A DNA stretch of 64,000 nucleotides from Globicatella sulfidifaciens DSM 15739 (GTDB lineage: Bacteria > Bacillota > Bacilli > Lactobacillales > Aerococcaceae), in the NCBI RefSeq assembly GCF_900167405.1, contig NZ_FUWO01000006.1:53298-117297 (forward strand), in the 5' to 3' direction. This document shows positions 54,701-62,985 of this stretch, piece by piece (position 1 is the stretch's first letter; every line of letters starts with the position of its first letter). The notes below the pieces were generated by a model. The model was given only the letters and a program-made list of their open reading frames with translations. It made no database searches and had not been told where the DNA came from. The translations under genes and the position numbers were made by a program.

Positions 54701-55211
54701 CTAAATATAATATCGAATCCGCTGGATTCGCTGAAACACGTCGTAAAATTCTGTTTGGTAGACGTGTGAACTAGAGTGTTTCAAATACATTTTTCTAGCT
54801 GTACTTACTAGTTTCCCGGCAACTTTGAATAGACGTAGGCGAATAGTGTCAATTTGAAGAGTTTTCCAACTATTTTCAAAACAGATCGTACGTATAAAGT
54901 TGATGACATTATAAGCTAAAACACTAATCAACATGCGGGCATGGTTTTCAATAAATCGAGGGCTATCTGTTTTGTCAAAATAAAAGCCGTTTTTAGCTTC
55001 TTTAATATAATTTTCCATAGTTCCACGCTTATTATAAGTTTCAAAACTCTTTTAGGAGAAATGTTCTTAGAGAAACTCGTAATAATAAAGACATGGCTGA
55101 ATAGTAACTCACCGGCTTCTCGAGTTGAACGAATACATACTCGACGGGGCCTAGTCCATGAAGCAGCATGATATGGAATAGAGTGATAATAGATTTCTTT
55201 TTCATCCCAAG
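54701..55211 (-). pseudogene. IS1380-family transposase, C-terminal remnant
   Basis: On the minus strand, text in two frames joins at about 55020. The first carries WTRPRRVCIRSTREAGELLF. The second carries ENYIKEAKNGFYFDKTDSPR, HARMLISVLAYN and SSSHVYQTEFYDV, all typical of the last third of IS1380 transposases. The N-terminal part has been cut off by the IS6-family element at 55212. There is a frameshift in addition. Confidence 0.85.
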
Positions 55212-56019
55212 GGTTCTGTTGCAAAGTTTTCCAAAAAATCTATTTTAGTGTAAAATTGAGAAAAAAGACAGAGAGGACAGAGTAATGAATCATTTTAAAG
55301 GCAAACAATTCAAAAAAGACGTCATTATTGTCGCTGTTGGTTACTACCTGCGTTACAATCTAAGCTATCGTGAAGTTCAGGAATTGTTATATGATCGTGG
55401 AATAAATGTTTGTCATACTGCGATTTATCGTTGGGTGCAAGAGTACAGCAAAGTCCTCTATTATCTTTGGAAGAAGAAAAATAGACAATCTTTCTATTCA
55501 TGGAAAATGGACGAAACCTATATCAAAATTAAGGGACGTTGGCATTATCTTTATCGTGCAATTGATGCGGACGGCTTAACCTTAGATATCTGGTTACGAA
55601 AGAAACGGGATACGCAAGCAGCCTATGCTTTCTTAAAACGACTCCATAAACAGTTTGGTGAGCCGAAAGCAATTGTGACCGATAAAGCACCTTCTCTTGG
55701 CTCCGCCTTTAGAAAGTTACAGAGTGTGGGTTTATATACTAAGACAGAGCACCGAACTGTGAAGTATCTTAACAATTTAATAGAACAAGACCATCGACCT
55801 ATTAAACGACGAAATAAATTTTATCAAAGTCTCCGTACAGCCTTTTCCACGATTAAGGGCATGGAGACCATTCGAGGAATATATAAAAAGAACCGAAGAA
55901 ATGGAACGCTCTTCGGCTTTTCGGTGTCTACTGAAATCAAGGTATTAATGGGAATAACAGCCTAAGATATTTGAAGTTCAGAGAGGGCGCGTTTGATTTT
56001 CAAACTTCGCAACAGAACC
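55212..56019 (+). mobile_element. IS6-family element, IS1216-like
   Basis: The element is 808 bp with 18-base terminal repeats, GGTTCTGTTGCAAAGTTT at the left and its near-complement ending at 56019. The flanking 8 bases (ATCCCAAG and AAAAAAGT) differ. A simple insertion would duplicate 8 bases, so this copy likely arose by recombination or an adjacent deletion, as is usual for IS26/IS1216 elements. Confidence 0.92.
55285..55965 (+). CDS. IS6-family transposase (IS1216-like)
   Basis: The protein is 226 residues, as in IS1216. It has a helix-turn-helix N-terminus (YREVQELLYDRGINVCHTAI) and the DDE triad in FYSWKMDETYIK, AIVTDKAPSLG and YLNNLIEQDHRPIKRR. The frame is complete. Such elements move by copy-in and build composite resistance structures. 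Confidence 0.96.
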   Translation: MNHFKGKQFKKDVIIVAVGYYLRYNLSYREVQELLYDRGINVCHTAIYRWVQEYSKVLYYLWKKKNRQSFYSWKMDETYIKIKGRWHYLYRAIDADGLTLDIWLRKKRDTQAAYAFLKRLHKQFGEPKAIVTDKAPSLGSAFRKLQSVGLYTKTEHRTVKYLNNLIEQDHRPIKRRNKFYQSLRTAFSTIKGMETIRGIYKKNRRNGTLFGFSVSTEIKVLMGITA

Positions 56020-56061
56020 AAAAAAGTCATTGAAAGTAATGGCGAAGATTTAGGTAACTAA
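56020..56061 (+). pseudogene. C-terminal tail of an interrupted gene
   Basis: Directly after the IS end one frame reads KKVIESNGEDLGN and stops, and a terminator follows 22 bases later. The rest of this gene was lost at the IS junction. The tail is too short to name. Confidence 0.4.
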
Positions 56062-56082
56062 TTGAATATTATTTGCTAGAAT

Positions 56083-56112
56083 AAGTCTGTTGAATTCAAC
56101 AGACTTTTTTTA
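56083..56112 (+). terminator. Terminator right of the IS6 element
   Basis: AAGTCTGTTGAA and TTCAACAGACTT form a perfect palindromic stem, followed by TTTTTT. Confidence 0.8.
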
Positions 56113-56226
56113 TTTATTTTATTTTTCTATTGTCTATACATAGATAAAACCTAATAAATTGTGAATTAAATTTTGAAATGTTAAACTATAATTAAATTAT
56201 ATAATACCATTTTTAGGGGGGAAGTC

Positions 56227-58011
56227 ATGTTTAAGAGAATGAGCTGGATTACCGTATTCATATTTGTATTGTTAATATCTCCAATAAATATTAAGGCATT
56301 TGAAATAGAATCCGTAGAAGAAGATCTATTTAAAGTATTAGTTAAAATCTTTGAACCTGAGGATATTTATTCTGAAGATTATTCAGGAGAAGAAGAAGTT
56401 ATGACTGAATCCGCTTGGATAAATCGTGCTTATGAAGAACTACGGTCTGAAATAAACTATATTAGTGAGTATAATTTTGATCCTCCTTTAGTTAAGAATG
56501 AGTATTATGACGCATCTGATCTTGACGAAGGAAGGTTTATTATCTTTGATCGTGATAATCAAGCTTGGACCTTCGAATCTACCGATAATAATCAAGGTCA
56601 AGCACTTAAAATTACCTTCAGAAATTCTAGATTACCCTTAGGTTCTAATGATGAATTTGATTTGTTAGGTAGAGTCGTTAAGACCTTAGATAACTCTCTT
56701 ACGGCGGATGAAATATACCAGGGTTATAAAGAGAATTTTCAATCCGATGCTCCTTATCAAATCGGAGAAGTTAAAGTCACTCGTGACACGAGTACTATAT
56801 CCGTAGAAAGAGATTTGAGTGATGAAATTGATGACGAAATCTATCCAAACTACGCTTGGAGTCTACCAGAAGAACAAGAAAATGACTTATTAATTAGTAC
56901 TGATATTATCAATCAGTATAATGAGGAGCAAGCAAATCTGGCCATTGAATACCATAATCAGGCAAATCAATTAATCATTAATGAATTGCATGGTAATTGG
57001 GATGTTGATTATGATCATAATATGATAGATTATGAAATTGAAGATATCCCCAATATATTTAGTGAAGATTATCCGGAGATAGAAAATCCACTTGTTAATC
57101 GCGAATATCTCAATCGTATCCTTTTAGAATTATTTAAGGTCAATAAGTATCTCCAAGATGCAAAGGGGCTATATAGCTATGGTAATGATTCCAATACCGC
57201 TTATTTTTATCCTGGACGAGATTTTGAACTCTATATGTACTCAGGTATTTATGATGATCGTCATTTAATCGAGTTGAGGTTGGCCAACAATAAGTTAAAC
57301 TTTTATGATGAAATTCTCAAGCAAGGTTATAAGTATGATGATTTATTTAATTATTTTTCAATTTTTACTAAAACATTAGATAGTAGTTTGAGTCAAGAGG
57401 AAATCAAGTCAGCTTTTGATCAATGGATAGAAACGGATGAAGATTTTCAATTAGGAGATATTACTCTATTAAAAGAAGGTCTCAAAAAGGGTGTCCTATA
57501 TTTAAGGCGTGATTTGACTGATGAAATAGCAGCGGGTGAAGCTCCTAACTACACAGAGTCATTAGCAAACCTTAAGCTAGAGCCTTTAATAAATGATGAA
57601 ACAAATTTAATTGGGGAAGTTGAAAATGATATATCAATCATGTCTGAAGAACCGATTTTAGACGAAGATTTTGTCACACCATTAATCTATAGTGATTATT
57701 ATTCAAGAGTGATGGATAATTTTTCTAATAGCTATAGTGTAGATTTTGATTTTCGGAATTATCAGGGTGAAATTGTTGAAATTAATGTAGAAAATGGCTT
57801 TTATATTTTTGAAACAGGAAGTAGAGGAAGTTCAATCCTAATTCAAGTACCAGAGGATTTAATAAAAGAGGAAGTTGAAATAGGGGATAAATTGACAGGA
57901 TTGATTCGTAATAATGGGATTCGGTTGGATAAATTTAGAATTAATTTGTTACCTTCATATACCCTTGAATCCTTTGAATCCTTTGAAATTATTAAGGAAG
58001 AGGAGGAATAG
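56227..58011 (+). CDS. Secreted acidic protein with an internal duplication
   Basis: The protein is 594 residues with a signal peptide (basic start, hydrophobic core ITVFIFVLLISPINIKAFE). The mature part is strongly acidic. Two segments resemble each other: about 150-225 (VKTLDNSLTADEIYQGYKEN, ERDLSDEI, PNYAWSL) and about 385-465 (TKTLDSSLSQEEIKSAFDQW, RRDLTDEI, PNYTESL). It therefore has two repeats joined by a linker. No cell-wall anchor is seen. The next gene, two bases on, encodes a membrane protein, so the two probably act together at the cell surface. No family is recognised. Confidence 0.75.
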   Translation: MFKRMSWITVFIFVLLISPINIKAFEIESVEEDLFKVLVKIFEPEDIYSEDYSGEEEVMTESAWINRAYEELRSEINYISEYNFDPPLVKNEYYDASDLDEGRFIIFDRDNQAWTFESTDNNQGQALKITFRNSRLPLGSNDEFDLLGRVVKTLDNSLTADEIYQGYKENFQSDAPYQIGEVKVTRDTSTISVERDLSDEIDDEIYPNYAWSLPEEQENDLLISTDIINQYNEEQANLAIEYHNQANQLIINELHGNWDVDYDHNMIDYEIEDIPNIFSEDYPEIENPLVNREYLNRILLELFKVNKYLQDAKGLYSYGNDSNTAYFYPGRDFELYMYSGIYDDRHLIELRLANNKLNFYDEILKQGYKYDDLFNYFSIFTKTLDSSLSQEEIKSAFDQWIETDEDFQLGDITLLKEGLKKGVLYLRRDLTDEIAAGEAPNYTESLANLKLEPLINDETNLIGEVENDISIMSEEPILDEDFVTPLIYSDYYSRVMDNFSNSYSVDFDFRNYQGEIVEINVENGFYIFETGSRGSSILIQVPEDLIKEEVEIGDKLTGLIRNNGIRLDKFRINLLPSYTLESFESFEIIKEEEE

Positions 58012-58013
58012 AT

Positions 58014-58673
58014 ATGAAAAAATGGTATTACATATTACTGGGAGTGGTATTGATTGCTTTAGTAGGTTCCTGGATTCATTCCTTTTGGCCCACCGTTCCT
58101 GTCGCTACCCGCTATGAAGCCTTAAATGAAGTAGCTCTTGAACAAGCAGAAAAATATGAAGGAATTAATCAAAGCCAAGCGGGGAGTGTTCCTGAGTATG
58201 AGAGGCTACAGAGTATCAGCCACACCATCTTCCTTAATACAATTATGACCATTGACAACAATGAGGATATTAACAATGTGACTGGTAAACTGAATTTCTT
58301 AACTAAAGAATTTATCAGTCCTAATGAAACCATTGCTTATGAAATCAAGGATAATGAAGTGGTAGCTAAAGATCAAGATTCAGATATACTGGATGGAGTA
58401 TTAAATGTCGCTTATGCCAATGCTAAAGAGAATCAAGCCGAAATACGCAACAATAATTTCTCCATCCTCTTATCATCTTTGAGAGTCTTTGTTTTATTGA
58501 TTATTGGGATTCTTGTCTTTAAATTTGCTGAAGAAATATCAAGATTTTCAGTGAGATTGACGATTAAAGATGCAGAACCGAGTGAATTTTATATTTTTAC
58601 CACAAAAGTAGGCGGAATATTCTTAATATTAGTTAGTCTCTATTTTGCCTCAATGTATATGTCAATGTTCTAG
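58014..58673 (+). CDS. Membrane protein, partner of the secreted protein
   Basis: The protein is 219 residues with one N-terminal helix (WYYILLGVVLIALVGSW), an extracellular stretch of about 130 residues, and two further helices near 152-168 and 195-215. GAGGAGG precedes the start. Translation is coupled to the secreted protein gene. No known domain is present. A terminator follows directly. Confidence 0.7.
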   Translation: MKKWYYILLGVVLIALVGSWIHSFWPTVPVATRYEALNEVALEQAEKYEGINQSQAGSVPEYERLQSISHTIFLNTIMTIDNNEDINNVTGKLNFLTKEFISPNETIAYEIKDNEVVAKDQDSDILDGVLNVAYANAKENQAEIRNNNFSILLSSLRVFVLLIIGILVFKFAEEISRFSVRLTIKDAEPSEFYIFTTKVGGIFLILVSLYFASMYMSMF

Positions 58674-58681
58674 TGTTCTGC

Positions 58682-58707
58682 AAGCCTCCTTTTAGGAGGC
58701 TTTTTTT
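58682..58707 (+). terminator. Terminator of the secreted/membrane protein pair
   Basis: AAGCCTCC and GGAGGCTT flank TTTTA, followed by six T, 9 bases after the stop codon. Confidence 0.9.
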
Positions 58708-58898
58708 GATGAAATATATGAAAAATCTTTCATATTTAAAATCAATCTAAGTGCATTATTATAGGAGTCTTAAAAAATAGGTATTAAATTATGATATAAA
58801 ATTTAGTTATATTTACGTAAAATTTACATGATATTTACTGAATTTAAACAATCTACCGTTATACTATTTTTGTAACAAAATATATTTTAAAAGGAGAA

Positions 58899-58934
58899 TT
58901 GGATAAGCCGCCAGGGACTATTGAGTGGGAGTAG
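58899..58934 (+). CDS. Mini-ORF with diverged GuaA tail (attachment core copy 4)
   Basis: AAAAGGAG and a TTG at 58899 open MDKPPGTIEWE and a stop. KPP-TIEWE is the GuaA C-terminus, with Gly for Ala and many silent changes, so it comes from a different guaA lineage from copies 2 and 3. A TTATACTAT box lies about 25 bases upstream. A structured-RNA copy follows at once. Confidence 0.55.
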   Translation: MDKPPGTIEWE

Positions 58935-59163
58935 GGCCCAGCTATCTTCAAGACGAAGTCGAAGAAAGAGCTGTTGGGACTACCCCGGCAAGGTTATCCC
59001 GCGAATAAGGAACTAATGTGACGAAATGAGTGGTTGATAACGACTGCCAGAATCCTAGAGGTCAGTATTAAGTAAATTAAAGTGCGGAGGCGGAAGTTAA
59101 ATTATTTCTACGTCCGTCCAACGATTGCCGAGCCGTAAGGCGAAAGCAGAGTTGTCGACGACC
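58935..59163 (+). ncRNA. Candidate structured RNA element, 5' part (copy C)
   Basis: The sequence follows copy A from its first bases through GAGCTGTTGGGACTACCCCG and GATAACGACTGCCAGAATCC to GCAGAGTTGTCGACGA. It then diverges where copy A has the closing TCTGC. Several stem bases change on one side only, so pairing is partly weakened (for example GGAAGT against ACGTCC). Confidence 0.5.
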
Positions 59164-59182
59164 TATATTCAAACCCGACGAG

Positions 59183-59283
59183 GTTTTGTTGGCAACAATT
59201 TTGGAGAACACATAAACCTAGTTTTAAGGTTATAAACCAATTCATCTGTTTTGTAGGTGACAATTTTGGAGACCACATAAACA
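59183..59283 (+). repeat. Two 36-bp direct repeats 65 bp apart
   Basis: Copies at 59183-59218 and 59248-59283 agree at 31 of 36 positions and share ACAATTTTGGAGA and CACATAAAC. A 29-base unrelated stretch separates them. The 36/29 spacing is CRISPR-like, but there are only two diverged copies and no cas gene. Replication-origin repeats of a plasmid are also possible, given the neighbouring oriT. Confidence 0.5.
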
Positions 59284-59294
59284 AACCTCAAATG

Positions 59295-59347
59295 GTATCA
59301 GCTAATTACACCATAAAGGTGCGCTGATACTCGGCTCAAAAGAGCCG
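59295..59347 (+). other. Paired hairpins downstream of the direct repeats
   Basis: GTATCAGC and GCTGATAC enclose an inner CACC/GGTG hairpin, and CGGCTC with GAGCCG forms a second tight hairpin. Together they look like a structured RNA or single-strand origin of a rolling-circle plasmid. No function is assigned. Confidence 0.4.
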
Positions 59348-59395
59348 AAATAGTCGTCTGCAAGACCCCTCGACGATCTCACATTTTGATTGCTT

Positions 59396-59426
59396 AGTAA
59401 AGTATAGTGGGTTATACTTTACAAGG
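59396..59426 (+). other. oriT: MOBV-type origin of transfer (pMV158-like RSA)
   Basis: AGTAAAGTATAGTGGGTTAT followed by ACTTTAC is the conserved recombination site/oriT of pMV158-family mobilizable plasmids, where MobM/Pre nicks after TAGTG(T/G)G. The arms GTAAAGTATA and TATACTTTAC are perfect inverted repeats. No mob/pre gene follows, so it is an orphan site that could be mobilised only in trans. It marks the cadD-like segment as plasmid-derived. Confidence 0.8.
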
Positions 59427-59485
59427 AAGTAGTCATCGAATTCCAGTTAGAACTTACTTTGTACTACGTTTTGAGGAGGAGTAAA

Positions 59486-59560
59486 ATGCTTTCCTACGTT
59501 CGACATTATCCATTAGCGATAGCTAAGTTAATGTGTCTGTGCTCTTCTAAAATCTGCTGA
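59486..59560 (+). CDS. 24-residue Cys-containing upstream ORF
   Basis: TTGAGGAGGAG precedes an ATG giving MLSYVRHYPLAIAKLMCLCS and ending SKIC. It stops 29 bases before the CadD-like start. Three Cys lie in the last eight residues (CLCSSKIC), which would suit a metal-responsive leader, but that is only inferred. Confidence 0.45.
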   Translation: MLSYVRHYPLAIAKLMCLCSSKIC

Positions 59561-59589
59561 TTTATTACTGCTAATACAGGAGGTTTTTT

Positions 59590-60210
59590 ATGGGACAGAC
59601 AATCATATCTGCTATTGGTGTTTATATTTCCACCAGTATCGATTATTTAATTATTTTAATTATTTTATTTGCACAGCTATCACAGAATAAACAGAAATGG
59701 CATATTTATGCGGGGCAATATCTAGGCACTGGCTTACTTGTAGGGGCGAGTTTAGTTGCTGCTTATGTCGTCAATTTCGTGCCTGAAGCATGGATGGTTG
59801 GATTACTTGGTTTAATCCCTATCTATTTAGGGATTCGCTTTGCAATTGTTGGAGAAGGTGAGGAAGAAGAAGAGGAAGAAATTATTGAAAGATTAGAACA
59901 AAGCAAGGCAAATCAACTGTTTTGGACAGTTACATTGCTGACAATTGCGTCTGGCGGAGATAATTTAGGTATCTATATACCTTATTTTGCTTCGTTAGAT
60001 TGGTCACAGACCCTCGTGGCGTTGCTTGTGTTTGCAATCGGCATAATTATCTTTTGCGAGCTTAGTCGGGTGCTATCCTCTATTCCGTTAATATCCGAGA
60101 CAATTGAAAAATACGAGCGAATCATTGTGCCTTTAGTATTCATTCCACTTGGACTATACATCATGTATGAAAGTGGCACGATAGAGGCTTTTCTGAACTT
60201 TATTTTATAG
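59590..60210 (+). CDS. cadD: CadD-family cadmium resistance transporter
   Basis: The protein is 206 residues, the family's usual length, with five to six membrane helices and a very acidic loop (GEGEEEEEEEIIE) in the middle. The family blocks are ISTSIDYLIILIILFAQ near the start and ASGGDNLGIYIPYFA. CadD gives cadmium export or tolerance in staphylococci and streptococci. AGGAGG lies before the ATG. No cadX regulator is beside it. The nearby oriT shows that it arrived on a plasmid. Confidence 0.9.
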   Translation: MGQTIISAIGVYISTSIDYLIILIILFAQLSQNKQKWHIYAGQYLGTGLLVGASLVAAYVVNFVPEAWMVGLLGLIPIYLGIRFAIVGEGEEEEEEEIIERLEQSKANQLFWTVTLLTIASGGDNLGIYIPYFASLDWSQTLVALLVFAIGIIIFCELSRVLSSIPLISETIEKYERIIVPLVFIPLGLYIMYESGTIEAFLNFIL

Positions 60211-60246
60211 ATAGAGGGTGGGCAAAAATTCCAGTCCATAAAAAGA

Positions 60247-60286
60247 CAAGGTTATTATCGTAATCGTGATAATGACCTTGTTTTGT
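60247..60286 (+). terminator. Terminator after the cadD-like gene
   Basis: CAAGGTTATTATC and GATAATGACCTTG pair around GTAATCGT, with T-rich DNA (TTTTGTCG) after it. Confidence 0.75.
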
Positions 60287-60364
60287 CGTTTTAGTAAACT
60301 CGAAAGCGTTCGCATGATGTAATATAAATAATTATAAATACATTAAGTCTAGTGGTAATAAGTC

Positions 60365-60606
60365 AAGAGAAAATCAAATGATTTTCGCTTCGTCTGTTCA
60401 ACCCCCACAGTTGGGAGTAGACCAGAAGTAGAAAACTGAATAATTTTCGCTTTGTCTGTCCACCCCCGCACAGTTGGGAGTAGACCAGAAGTAGAAAACT
60501 GAATAATTTTTGCTTCGTCGGCCTACCCCCTCATAGTTGGGAGTAGACCAGAAGTAGAAAATCAAATGATTTTCGCTTCGTCTGTTCACCCCCGCACAGT
60601 TGAGTA
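60365..60606. repeat. 63-bp imperfect tandem repeat, about four units
   Basis: The anchor CAGTTGGGAGTAGACC recurs at 60408, 60471 and 60535 with a weak fourth at 60598. Each unit holds an A/T hairpin (for example GAAAATCA-AA-TGATTTTC) and a C-rich stretch. The minus strand has an open frame with a repeated FYFWSTPN motif, but without a ribosome site and with repeat-driven composition, so I do not call it a gene. Confidence 0.75.
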
Positions 60607-60755
60607 GGCCTCAAACAAGTCATTAAGACGCAGTTTGAGACCACTCAACCACTGCGCTTTAAATTAAATAGATATGACTGAACAGAATTTAAAAAGTTTT
60701 TGCCCAGCCTCTTTTAATTTAAGCCAATATATTTAAAAGTATATAACTCAGTTTA

Positions 60756-61103
60756 TTATGCTTTCTTCACAAACTCAGATTTTAACTTCATTTGTCCAAA
60801 GCCATCTATTGTACAATCAATGTCATGACCATCTGCAGGATTATCAATCAAACGAATGTTTTTAACTTTTGTTCCTTGTTTGATTGCCTGCTTAAAACCT
60901 TTTACTTTCAAATCTTTGATAACAATAACATCATCACCTTCAACTAATGGATTGCCATTTGAATCTTTAATTGAAAATTCTTCATTTTCTTCTGATGATT
61001 CAACTTGGCTCCATTCATGTCCACATTCTGGACAGACATACATCAACTGATCTTCGTAAGTATAGGTTGACTGACACTGCGGGCAATTTGGTAATTGTTC
61101 CAT
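60756..61103 (-). CDS. phnA: PhnA/YjdM family zinc-ribbon protein
   Basis: The protein is 115 residues. The N-terminus has a zinc ribbon (CPQCQS and CPECGHEW) and the C-terminus the PhnA domain ([20 protein letters not shown]). Despite the name, YjdM is not required for phosphonate breakdown and its role is unknown. The start has a GGAGG site on the minus strand. This is an ordinary chromosomal gene in many Firmicutes. Confidence 0.92.
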   Translation of the reverse strand: MEQLPNCPQCQSTYTYEDQLMYVCPECGHEWSQVESSEENEEFSIKDSNGNPLVEGDDVIVIKDLKVKGFKQAIKQGTKVKNIRLIDNPADGHDIDCTIDGFGQMKLKSEFVKKA

Positions 61104-61594
61104 TGCTAAACCTCCAATCTGTTTTCTCTATATTACCACAAAATATGATATAAATGTGGTGTAAATAATATTATAGTTCTAAAAGTTATGTTTATAAGGT
61201 TCTAACACTGTATGAATAATCGTGCTATTAAATAATTATTTAATTTAAATAGCCAAAATGGCGCTGTTTTTATTGATACTTGTCGAAACTATCTTTTCAA
61301 ATATTTGGCAAGAGACAACTCTCATTACTACTAGGTTTAAAGAATAGAGTTTTAATGAGTTTAATCTTTCGAAGTTATTGAACGTGAGTTTGTAAATCGT
61401 CTTACTACCTTTCAATCAAAAAATAAATTATACTAGAAAATAATAAGTAATATTTGTCAGTTGGTATTTTGGTAGCTTTTATCTCATTTATTAATCGCAA
61501 AATATCAAGTGTTTTTTTTAGTGGATTAAATTAATTTTCAAATACGAGAGTTACATTATTTTTTCAATTATAAATAGTAAGATGGAGGGGCTGT
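61104..61594. other. Gene-free AT-rich region
   Basis: It contains the promoter side of phnA and of the oxidoreductase gene. No frame longer than a few dozen codons with a ribosome site is present and I see no repeats. A TATAAATAG box lies near 61570, ahead of the oxidoreductase. Confidence 0.4.
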
Positions 61595-62803
61595 ATGGAT
61601 TTATTTAAAGGAAAAAGATTTTGGCCAACATTAACAAAAGAAACATCATTTTCAAAACAAGAAGGTACACATGAAGTTGATGTTTTAGTAATTGGTGGCG
61701 GCATGAGTGGTCTATTGTCGGCCTATAGTTTAGCTAGAGCAGGAAAAAAAGTATTTTTAGTTGATAAGGATACAATAGCAAATGGCTCAAGTTCACTAAA
61801 TACTGGATTGATTCAATACATGAGTGATGTTGTAATGGTGGGTATTGATGAAGTTAAGAATAAAAAGGTATCAAATGATTTTTATTTAAGATCGCAAAAA
61901 GCGTTAGATTACATTGAAGAAATTGTTAATGAGTTAAACGACCCCACAATTTCATTTAGAAGAAACGATAGTCTATATGTTTCAAATAATGAAGAGGAAA
62001 TTTTGAAAATAAAAAGAGAAGTTGCTAGACAAAATGAATTAAATTTTGAAACAGAGTTTTTAGATCAACAGAGATTAAAAAAAGAATATGGTATCGATGC
62101 TCTAGGAGGATTGCTTACAAAAAATGACGTGGAGCTGAATCCGATGGCCTTTGTTTCTGCAATGGCGACCAGAGCAACAGAAAATTTTGGTTTGCTTATA
62201 TCGGAACAAACTCAAGTGAACGAGCATAATTTTTCATTTGATGAAAATAAATTGGTAGTGGATGATTTAAGTGTTCAGTATGATAAATTGGTGATTGCGA
62301 CAGGCTATGACGTGTTCCCAAGTTTTTCAAAATATTTACCGAAAATTGATTTAGTGACCTCATTTGTTGTTGTAACAGAACCGATTAGCAATCAAAAGAT
62401 TACTGATACGATGTTTTGGGAAAGTTCAAGTAGCTACCTTTACTTTAGAAAAAGTCCTGATAACCGTTTAATTATCGGTGGGGAGGATGAAGAAAATATA
62501 ACTTTATCTGAGAATAAAGCTAAGATAATTTCTGAAAAATTAATTAAACAGGTTCAATCTTATCAAACTAATTCGATTAAATTAAAATCTGAATACTTTT
62601 ATGAAGCTATCTTTGGTGAGTCTTCGGATGGATTACCATATATAGGACCACATCCAGAAAACCATGATATTTTTATTATACATGGAGTGGGTGGTAATGG
62701 GACAGTCTATTCCGCAATGGGAGCAATCGAGATTGTGGATTTTTCAAAAGGAAAGTTCGATGAAAAGATGAGTTATTTATGGCCGAGCCAAACCAATAAT
62801 TAA
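61595..62803 (+). CDS. FAD-dependent oxidoreductase (DAO family)
   Basis: The protein is 402 residues. A dinucleotide-binding motif VLVIGGGMSGLLSAYS begins near residue 31, followed by the DAO-family pattern (ANGSSSLNTG) and a C-terminal FAD contact (IIHGVGGNGTVYS). It resembles bacterial amino-acid or amine oxidases such as those related to gamma-glutamylputrescine oxidase. The C-terminal Rieske domain of some relatives is absent. The substrate is unknown. The ribosome site is GGAGGGG. Confidence 0.9.
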   Translation: MDLFKGKRFWPTLTKETSFSKQEGTHEVDVLVIGGGMSGLLSAYSLARAGKKVFLVDKDTIANGSSSLNTGLIQYMSDVVMVGIDEVKNKKVSNDFYLRSQKALDYIEEIVNELNDPTISFRRNDSLYVSNNEEEILKIKREVARQNELNFETEFLDQQRLKKEYGIDALGGLLTKNDVELNPMAFVSAMATRATENFGLLISEQTQVNEHNFSFDENKLVVDDLSVQYDKLVIATGYDVFPSFSKYLPKIDLVTSFVVVTEPISNQKITDTMFWESSSSYLYFRKSPDNRLIIGGEDEENITLSENKAKIISEKLIKQVQSYQTNSIKLKSEYFYEAIFGESSDGLPYIGPHPENHDIFIIHGVGGNGTVYSAMGAIEIVDFSKGKFDEKMSYLWPSQTNN

Positions 62804-62942
62804 TGGACAAAACAAGATAGAAAGAATTGGCTTTCGGCTTCGTGTCAAAATTTGGAAGTTTTATTATTTTTATAATTTTTTAATTAGCAAAAAACATTGA
62901 GTAGTACTTTATTATCAAATCAACCATCGAACCTCAAACCAA

Positions 62943-62976
62943 AAACCAGACTCAATTTTGCTGAGTCTGGTTTCTT
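62943..62976. terminator. Bidirectional terminator
   Basis: AAACCAGACTCA and TGAGTCTGGTTT flank a 7-base loop, with T-rich text on both sides. It serves the convergent oxidoreductase and membrane-protein genes. Confidence 0.9.
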
Positions 62977-62985
62977 TAAGTCCTA

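Noticed and set aside
54941..55171. A 76-residue plus-strand frame
   Set aside because: It is the complement of the IS1380 transposase remnant and has no start signals of its own.
59183..59283. A CRISPR array
   Set aside because: Only two repeats, five differences between them, one gap, and no cas gene in 64 kb. It is listed as a direct repeat instead.
59350..59589. A manganese (yybP-ykoY) or other metal riboswitch before cadD
   Set aside because: The conserved bases of that riboswitch are not present. The inverted repeat is better explained as a MOBV oriT.
60398..60589. A 63-residue gene on the minus strand
   Set aside because: It is made only of the tandem repeat, lacks a ribosome site, and its open frame follows from the 63-base period.
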